14,600 nucleotides of DNA, from positions 1-14,600 of the forward strand of contig CAJWHX010000040.1 of NCBI GenBank assembly GCA_913040875.1. Reading direction: 5' to 3'. The position numbers were made by a program, and so were the translations under genes. The number at the start of each line of letters is the position of its first letter. Within the stretch, counting starts at the first letter, position 1. The notes under the pieces were generated by a model that was given only the letters and a program-made list of their open reading frames with translations, made no database searches and was not told the origin of the DNA. Source of the DNA: an uncultured Pseudomonadota bacterium (GTDB lineage: Bacteria; Myxococcota; UBA796). This document shows positions 7,331-13,400 of the stretch, in pieces.

Positions 7331-8398
7331 TCAGCGAATGATCACCTTGTTACAAGTCGTGATCTTTTTCTCAGGCTTGCCTTCACACTGAATATTGTGC
7401 GTTGTCATGACAACCTCAGCTGCCCCCCGTTTCGTAGCGCTTTTGTAGTGCTTGGTGAATGAATATCGATTTTCCTTCTTCTTATCGACTTCCACAACTT
7501 CCGGAGTCAGTCCAGACTTCACCTTCTTGTAGTTGTAGAATACATCGTATGTATATGTACACCCTTCCTCAGCGTAACGAAGGGGCTCATGTAACACCCA
7601 GTATGTAACTTTGGTATCTGGAGCATGCTTACCGATTGGTTGCACTTCTTCTGGTTTCTCAGGAAAGGTCTCTGAGGTGGTGTCGAAAAGTTGTGGCGTT
7701 TCACAATCTTCCCATTGCAAGTCTCCAAGTTCATTCTTCACAAATGGATTGTTACCGTTTGGATTGGAATCTTCTTGGCGCTTTTTGTCCACGTACGCAA
7801 CGTAGTGATCGATCACATTTAAACGACACTTATTCTCATCAATGCTGATATAAATCAGTCCTTGCAACTTGTTGTTGAGTGTATTGAACTGTCTCTTGTA
7901 TCCAGTAAAGTTGTCACTCTCTTTCCCTGCCTTGAAGAGTTTTGTACCTTCTTCAATTCCCTTCTGAACCTTTTCAGAGTCTTGAAGCGTATCATCAATC
8001 TGATTCAAGGTCTTCATATTGCACTTGCGGTTACTGCTCATCAACGTCTGGCACCACTTTGCAACCTCTCCTTCAGTGCGACAGGTCACTTGATCACCCT
8101 TTTCATTCTTTTCACAGTTGTAGTCGTACATATCAGACAAAGAACCCACTGTATACTTGGCACTCAATTTTCCATCTGTACTCACAAACTTCAAGCGACT
8201 CTTTGGATCTGGTTCAGGATCTTGACCGTTGATCTCTCGGAGAAACAACCACTCGGAATCTGTAAGTTGATCCAATGACAAATCACATTGTACGACTTCC
8301 GTTTCTGGCGCCGCTTTTTCTTGCTCTCCACAAGCCATCACGCCAACGATAACGATGGGCATGCACAACATGGAACGTTGAAGGAAATTTCGCATCAT
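7331..8398 (-). CDS. Cysteine-rich lipoprotein of unknown family
   Basis: The gene starts at ATG 8396-8398 (two consecutive ATGs) with GAGGT just upstream. It encodes 355 residues. The signal peptide has arginines at 3 and 8, a hydrophobic core and the lipobox VMAC with C23 lipidated, followed by GEQEK. The mature part carries ten further cysteines, an even number, beginning with C38 and ending with a pair about ten residues apart near the C-terminus. This suggests up to five disulfides and an exported, oxidised protein. The rest is highly charged, with several short beta-rich segments. I recognise no enzymatic motif. The gene stands alone, convergent with the propeller-like lipoprotein gene and divergent from rdgB. 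Confidence 0.85.
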   Translation of the reverse strand: MMRNFLQRSMLCMPIVIVGVMACGEQEKAAPETEVVQCDLSLDQLTDSEWLFLREINGQDPEPDPKSRLKFVSTDGKLSAKYTVGSLSDMYDYNCEKNEKGDQVTCRTEGEVAKWCQTLMSSNRKCNMKTLNQIDDTLQDSEKVQKGIEEGTKLFKAGKESDNFTGYKRQFNTLNNKLQGLIYISIDENKCRLNVIDHYVAYVDKKRQEDSNPNGNNPFVKNELGDLQWEDCETPQLFDTTSETFPEKPEEVQPIGKHAPDTKVTYWVLHEPLRYAEEGCTYTYDVFYNYKKVKSGLTPEVVEVDKKKENRYSFTKHYKSATKRGAAEVVMTTHNIQCEGKPEKKITTCNKVIIR

Positions 8399-8666
8399 GG
8401 GTACCTCAAAACAATAAAATGAATAGTTTGTATAAGATACTATAATTAATCAGACCAAATATCTCACCTTTCCAATGACGAAAACTCTATTTATGACAAT
8501 TTGTTGATGTTTTTATTTCTACAATCACGACAGTCCAACCATCAACCGGTCAAATCCGATACAAGGAATCTCTTTGTAGCGTTTGTTATCCATTATTGAT
8601 GGCCAACAAATCTGTCGTATCCACCATCACCATGAATTAAGAAAATTGTAGACAACAGGAGACCTC
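8399..8666. promoter_or_regulatory. AT-rich divergent promoter region between the cysteine-rich lipoprotein gene and rdgB
   Basis: This 268-base gap has no coding frame and is more AT-rich than its surroundings. On the minus strand, TTGGTC (8453-8458) and TATACA (8429-8434) are 18 bp apart and could drive the lipoprotein gene, about 30 bases above its ATG. On the plus strand I see no clear -35/-10 pair for rdgB, whose ribosome site AGGAG ends five bases before its ATG. No strong hairpin was found. Confidence 0.35.
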
Positions 8667-9257
8667 ATGTCTAGACTGATCTTTGCGACTTCAAACCCTC
8701 ACAAAGTAGAAGAGATCAAGCAGTTTTTCTCTGACACTTCATACGAGATTCAATCTCTTCTTGACTTTCCAAACATTCCAGAAGCCCCTGAGCCCTATGA
8801 CACATTCCATGAAAATGCTGCCTCCAAGGCTCATTTTGTTCACCCTTATACAGGTGGAATGGTCATCGCAGATGATTCAGGACTGGTCGTCGACGCCTTA
8901 GATGGTCGCCCTGGGGTCTTTTCGAAACGGTATAGCAATGAAGGGACAGCACAGAGCAACAATACAAAATTGCTCAGTGAACTGAACGAGACAAAGGAGC
9001 GTTCAGCCAGGTTCAAATGTGTCTTTGCGATCTTCGATGGTCAAAGTACTGAATATATAGAAGGTACATGCGAAGGAGACATCAGTACAACACTGTCCGG
9101 TAAAGGTGGGTTCGGTTACGACCCGTTGTTTCTTCCAAAAGAGTTCCCAGGAAAATCAATGGCAGAACTAACGATGGATGAAAAGAACACCATTTCACAT
9201 AGAGGTCGTACATTGCAGCAGTTCAAACGTTGGTTGACAGATACATCCACAAGCTGA
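8667..9257 (+). CDS. rdgB: RdgB/HAM1-family XTP/dITP pyrophosphatase
   Basis: This housekeeping enzyme hydrolyses non-canonical purine triphosphates (XTP, dITP, ITP) to monophosphate and pyrophosphate in the cytoplasm, keeping them out of DNA and RNA. The 196 residues are the family length. Signatures are all in place: the N-terminal ATSNPHKVEEI (7-17), TFHENA with the metal-binding glutamate region, ADDSGLVVDAL with D69-D70, GRPGVFSKRYS, FGYDPLF (149-155) and SHRGR (177-181). The start is ATG 8667, five bases after AGGAG. Its stop is 3 bases from the end of the convergent TerB-like gene. Confidence 0.96.
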   Translation: MSRLIFATSNPHKVEEIKQFFSDTSYEIQSLLDFPNIPEAPEPYDTFHENAASKAHFVHPYTGGMVIADDSGLVVDALDGRPGVFSKRYSNEGTAQSNNTKLLSELNETKERSARFKCVFAIFDGQSTEYIEGTCEGDISTTLSGKGGFGYDPLFLPKEFPGKSMAELTMDEKNTISHRGRTLQQFKRWLTDTSTS

Positions 9258-9260
9258 AAA

Positions 9261-9656
9261 CTAGTACAATAGCTCTTGAATGTATTCAAATAGAAGATCG
9301 TTTGAGAGGTTCAATTTCTCTGCCGCAACTTGAAGTATCGCAATTTCGCCTGGATTCACAGTACCTGTTGATGCGGCGGCACCAAAACACAATCCTATCA
9401 CTTGCAGTTTCTCATCTTGAGACAGTTCCATCGGTAAAGTCGTTAACGCTTCTTCCAGGAGCGGAGGAAATGTTTGAGGATCGGTCAAGTCCAAAGCGTG
9501 TAATACATTACTCGGGAAATGCTCTTGAACGTAGGCCAATTCTTCAGGTTCAGCAATTTCATCGGCCCAAATGATCTTTTGTATAAAAAACATGGAGAAA
9601 ACATATTTCAACCGATGTTTTCGAAGTTCTTCAATACTATTTTGAGAATACGTCAT
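9261..9656 (-). CDS. Small TerB-like helical protein
   Basis: The gene encodes 131 residues, predicted all-helical and acidic. WADEIAEPEELAYV (30-43) resembles the ADGxIxxxE repeat of TerB/DjlA-N domains, with D32-E33 and E38 in the metal-binding positions of that family. The second half (ASTGTVNPGEIAILQVAAEKLNLS) gives the matching second repeat, in degenerate form. TerB-domain proteins occur in tellurite resistance and in many membrane-linked or stress contexts, so the fold does not fix the function. There is no signal peptide or membrane segment. The ribosome site at ATG 9654-9656 is weak. The assignment rests on the repeat pattern and not on high similarity. Confidence 0.75.
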   Translation of the reverse strand: MTYSQNSIEELRKHRLKYVFSMFFIQKIIWADEIAEPEELAYVQEHFPSNVLHALDLTDPQTFPPLLEEALTTLPMELSQDEKLQVIGLCFGAAASTGTVNPGEIAILQVAAEKLNLSNDLLFEYIQELLY

Positions 9657-9697
9657 ACTTATTTTTATCGTCTTAAAGTGAAAGATACCAATTGTTG

Positions 9698-9736
9698 TCC
9701 GAACAAAAGACAGAGTTGCGTTCGGAAGGTTAGAAT
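9698..9736 (+). promoter_or_regulatory. Operator-like dyad overlapping a putative exonuclease promoter
   Basis: TCCGAAC (9698-9704) and GTTCGGA (9720-9726) are perfect inverted repeats 22 bp apart centre to centre, about two helical turns, which suits a dimeric DNA-binding protein. A sigma70-like pair AAGACA (9707-9712) and TAGAAT (9731-9736), 18 bp apart, overlaps it: the -35 lies between the arms and the right arm lies in the spacer. The gap is divergent, with the TerB-like gene on the other side, so one protein could control both. Confidence 0.4.
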
Positions 9737-9774
9737 CAAACTAAGCATTCGTCAACATCCACATGAGGACACCA

Positions 9775-10356
9775 ATGAAATACTTCTCAACACCAATTGT
9801 CATAGTAGATGTCGAAACGACCGGTTTTGGACCCACTTCGGAGGTCATTGAGATTGGAGCGGTATGCTTGGATGAATATGGAAGGGTTCGCTCCGAGTTT
9901 GGTGCCCTAATTCAAAATCAAAATGAACTCGATGACAACGCACACAAAGCGCTGGCCATCAATAACATTACAGAAAGTCAACTCAACAATGCTGCGTCAA
10001 AGTCAACCATCCGAGCCAAATTTGTCGACTGGTGGAATGCACTTCCTAAGGACACCGGTATTACTGCCGTCGCCTTCAATCAACGTTTTGACAGTCGTCG
10101 CCTCAATGAAATCGGAATCCATCTCCCGTGGGGCAAATGTCTAATGGAAATGACAAAACAAGTGATGATCAAGCACGGACAAACCCCTATGACCAGTTCC
10201 GGACGCAGGAAAGGCCAAGTCTCCCTAAAAGATGCTTGCGGTTTTTTGGGATTGGAATATCCAGAAAATGCACACAGAGCCTTAGAAGACTGCCGGATCA
10301 CAGCACAAGTGGCGTGTAAGATATCAGGATTCTGGGGTACCGAAAGCAATTTGTAA
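9775..10356 (+). CDS. DEDDh (DnaQ-like) 3'-5' exonuclease
   Basis: DEDDh exonucleases remove nucleotides from 3' ends of DNA or RNA with two metal ions. The chosen start is ATG 9775 (193 residues) because GAGGA lies six bases upstream; ATG 9763 would overlap that site and add four residues. ExoI is VDVETTGFG with D12 and E14, ExoII is FNQRFDSRR with D106, and ExoIII is HRALED with H167 and D172, so the catalytic set is complete. The protein is a stand-alone nuclease domain without polymerase-binding or other extra domains. This fits the broad DnaQ/RNase T/exonuclease group; sequence alone does not tell whether DNA or RNA is the substrate. The gene precedes the giant pentapeptide/coiled-coil gene but is separated from it by a promoter-like site. 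Confidence 0.92.
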   Translation: MKYFSTPIVIVDVETTGFGPTSEVIEIGAVCLDEYGRVRSEFGALIQNQNELDDNAHKALAINNITESQLNNAASKSTIRAKFVDWWNALPKDTGITAVAFNQRFDSRRLNEIGIHLPWGKCLMEMTKQVMIKHGQTPMTSSGRRKGQVSLKDACGFLGLEYPENAHRALEDCRITAQVACKISGFWGTESNL

Positions 10357-10409
10357 ACTCAGCAGTACGTCACGGTCAGCATCGGATATATCCCTCATCT
10401 GGGTTTTCA

Positions 10410-10439
10410 TTGGGAAGTACACTCAAAATGCGTTACAAT
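10410..10439 (+). promoter_or_regulatory. Putative promoter of the giant pentapeptide/coiled-coil gene
   Basis: TTGGGA (10410-10415) and TACAAT (10434-10439) are 18 bp apart and match the sigma70 consensus at four and five of six positions. Transcription would begin near 10446, leaving about 40 bases of leader. No strong Shine-Dalgarno sequence precedes the ATG at 10488; the leader there is pyrimidine-rich. Confidence 0.45.
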
Positions 10440-10487
10440 TCGCGACAACCACCTTCTTGATAACACCGATTGTTTGCAACCTCTTGA

Positions 10488-13400
10488 ATGTCTTCTACAG
10501 AGAATCCAGCACCCCAACAAAATGTCAATTACCGTGCCCAAAATCTCAATGGAGCATTGTGGGATCGTCGTGCCTTTTCCGATGGAGACTTCAGTCAGAT
10601 TCAGGCCAATGAGAGTCGATTCAATCAAGTTTCTTTTGACAAATCTATCTTCCATGCCGCCATTGTGCGGAATGCACTGTGGAGAGACACTCGTTTTGCC
10701 TCCTGTGCAGGTCGATTTATGGAAATGGAAAATACTGATTTGGGTGGTTCCGATTTCCAAGAGTGTAGATTTGAAGACAGTAGTTTTTATGAAGTCAACT
10801 TTGATGACAGTCAATGGATAGACTGCAGTGCAAATGGATGTGACTTTCGATACTCTTCATTCAAGAATGCTTCCTTACAAAACATTAATTTCAGCAATTG
10901 TGACCTAGCATATGTAGACTTTACAGGATGTAGTTTCGAGAATGTGAACGCATACAATGCGCGCATAACCAATTCCATTGGTTTAAGTGATGCACAACGA
11001 GATCAGCTCCTCGCGAGCGGTGCCTATGAGGGATTGCCTCCTGCCATCAACAAACTTCGAAAACGAAGCCTCTCCTTCCAACGATACGTACAGTCTCGCT
11101 TGAGCAGCCTCCGGGAGAAGGTCAAACCCACGACGTGGGTGGATACACAAGGCCTTGTACAAAAGGCTCAGGATACTTTTCAAGAATGGCGCGAAGAACG
11201 TCGCCGGCAACAGGAAGAACTGCAGCGACAGGAAGATGAGTGGCGCAAAGAACAAGAGGCCCGAAGATTAAAGAGCATTGAAGATCGAAAAATCCGAGAA
11301 GACCGAAGACGTCAAGAAAAAGAAGCGCAACAGGTGGAACGCGAGCGCCTTCAAGAACGTCGACGTCAAGAGCAGGATATTCAAGATCTTCTACAATCGC
11401 AACAATCCGAACGACATCAACTGCAAAAGGAAATCGAGCAGTTCTTCGGAAGCTTAGAACAACGCGAAACAGAACCAGAATACATCGAGGCCATTGGTAA
11501 CCAAGCCAATATGCTTTATCAGGATACGGAAGATTCCCTCAAATTAGAAGAGATTCTTCGACAGCAACTGAAGCATTCTCCTTTGGATACTGATCTACAG
11601 CAACAACTGACCAGTCAGACCAATCAAACACAGCAGTTAGCAGCAGAAGCACTCGACGCTCAGCAGCGATACTTCAAAGCGCTTCAAGAATGGAAGCGAA
11701 AGGAACATGCTCTATTAAAAAGACTCCAGCAAGACGCGTTGTCACGGAGTACCCAAATACTGCTTGAAAACAAGTCTCAATTTACCGTCGATTCTGATGC
11801 ATTCAAACAACAAATATTAACGATTGAGACTCAAAGCCATCGTGATTTATTGCGGGCACAGTTGGAAGATGAACAAAAAGCCATTCGTATCGAGCGCGAG
11901 GAACTTGAGAATGCCGTATCACTCGAGCAATCTGAGCCCGAGGCAAATACCGAGATAGAGACCGAACAAATACAAGATCTCCTTCCTGCCCTAACGCCAG
12001 ATACCAAACCCGATCCCCTCTTGTCTAGCGAAGGATTGACAGATCTACATCACGCAATCGAAGAACAGTCGATAACTACGAAATTAGACGTCAGTACAGC
12101 AGACATAGCTGAGCCAGTCTCACAAGAAGCTACCGAACCCTTTTCCTCTGACGAGGAAATCGTCGAAAGTTCTGAAGAATTGGTCTCCATCAATGAGCCT
12201 GTGGAAACACCGCATACGGAAGAGTACCAAAGTTTGTTTTCTCGAGTCACAGAGTGGTTTGCAACCAATACTGAGGTGACTGCAGAGGGTTCTGAAACGA
12301 TTGAAGAAACTCAGGATCCGTTAACCGAACTGACTCAACGAATTGAAACCCAGTACGAACAAGAGTTAACGCGCATCGAAGAGCACATCGGTTCAGAGAC
12401 CTTGCAACCGAGTCTTCTGGATTCACTCAAAGAAATACAACAAACGTCCATCCAGGAAATCCTCGATGCCAATACCGAGGTCACATTTTTGTCTGAAGAG
12501 GCCATTCAAAATCTTCAATCTGATCTTATTACCACCTCATTGTTGTCATTCAAAGAACAGTTGGAAACAGAGCGTGTACTGGCAGACAAAAAGGCGGCAC
12601 TGGCCAAGCAAAGAGAACTTGAGCAGAAACGTCTTGAGGAAGAACGAGAGAATGTAAAAAGACAACAAAAGGAACTCGAAGAACTAAAAAAGTCAGAGAG
12701 AGCCGCACTCGTTCGGCAAAGACAACTTGAACTCGAAACGCAACACAAGAAACAACTCCAATCCATCATTGAGAGTCGATATGCACAGTTCGAAAAATCA
12801 ATAACCCAAAGTCCTGAAGAAGAGGCTGAGTCCTTCGGTAGTGTTGAAGAGCTCGAAATCGCAACAACACAACTCCAGCAACTTCAAGGTCTTTCTTTCA
12901 ATAAGACGGTGCAAACGTTCATTGAATCTGAAGCCCAAAAGCAACGTAAAGAACTCGAAGAAAAGATAAAGCAAGAGGAACTTCAACGACAGCGCGAACT
13001 CGACGCACAGGCAGTCGCACAGAAAAAATTAGACCGAGACGAAGAACGAAAGCGCAAAGAGGCACACCGTGCGTTCTTAAAGAAACAGACCGAAGAGGCT
13101 AAGGCTGCGGCGCGAATAGCAGAAATCGAACGTCGAGAACAAATTGAAAAGGAAAAAGCTGCTAGAGAGGCCGCTGAGCAAGAACGCCAAGAACGACTCG
13201 CAAAAGAAAAAGCGGAAACTCGTGCCGCAGAATCAGAACGGCGGAAACAAATCGCCAAAGAAAAGGAAGCCGAGCGGCTTGCCGCGATTACACGTAAAGA
13301 GTTGCTAGCCAAAGAGAAGTCAGAAGCACGAGCTTTCGAACGTGAACAAGTCGCAAAAGAAAAAGCGGAGGCACGTGCCGCAAACCTGGCTGAAAAGGCG

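Noticed and set aside
8585..8610. Short dyad CCAT...ATGG upstream of rdgB
   Set aside because: Only a four-base stem; expected by chance in a 268-base AT-rich gap.
10474..10821. Plus-strand 115-codon frame at the beginning of the giant gene
   Set aside because: It overlaps the pentapeptide domain in another frame. The frame starting at 10488 gives 29 regular pentapeptide steps, which cannot be chance, so this one is the shadow.
10488..10985. Qnr-like quinolone-resistance or gyrase-mimic pentapeptide protein
   Set aside because: The fold type is similar, but the domain is fused to a giant coiled coil and lacks the Qnr two-part layout; nothing supports gyrase binding.
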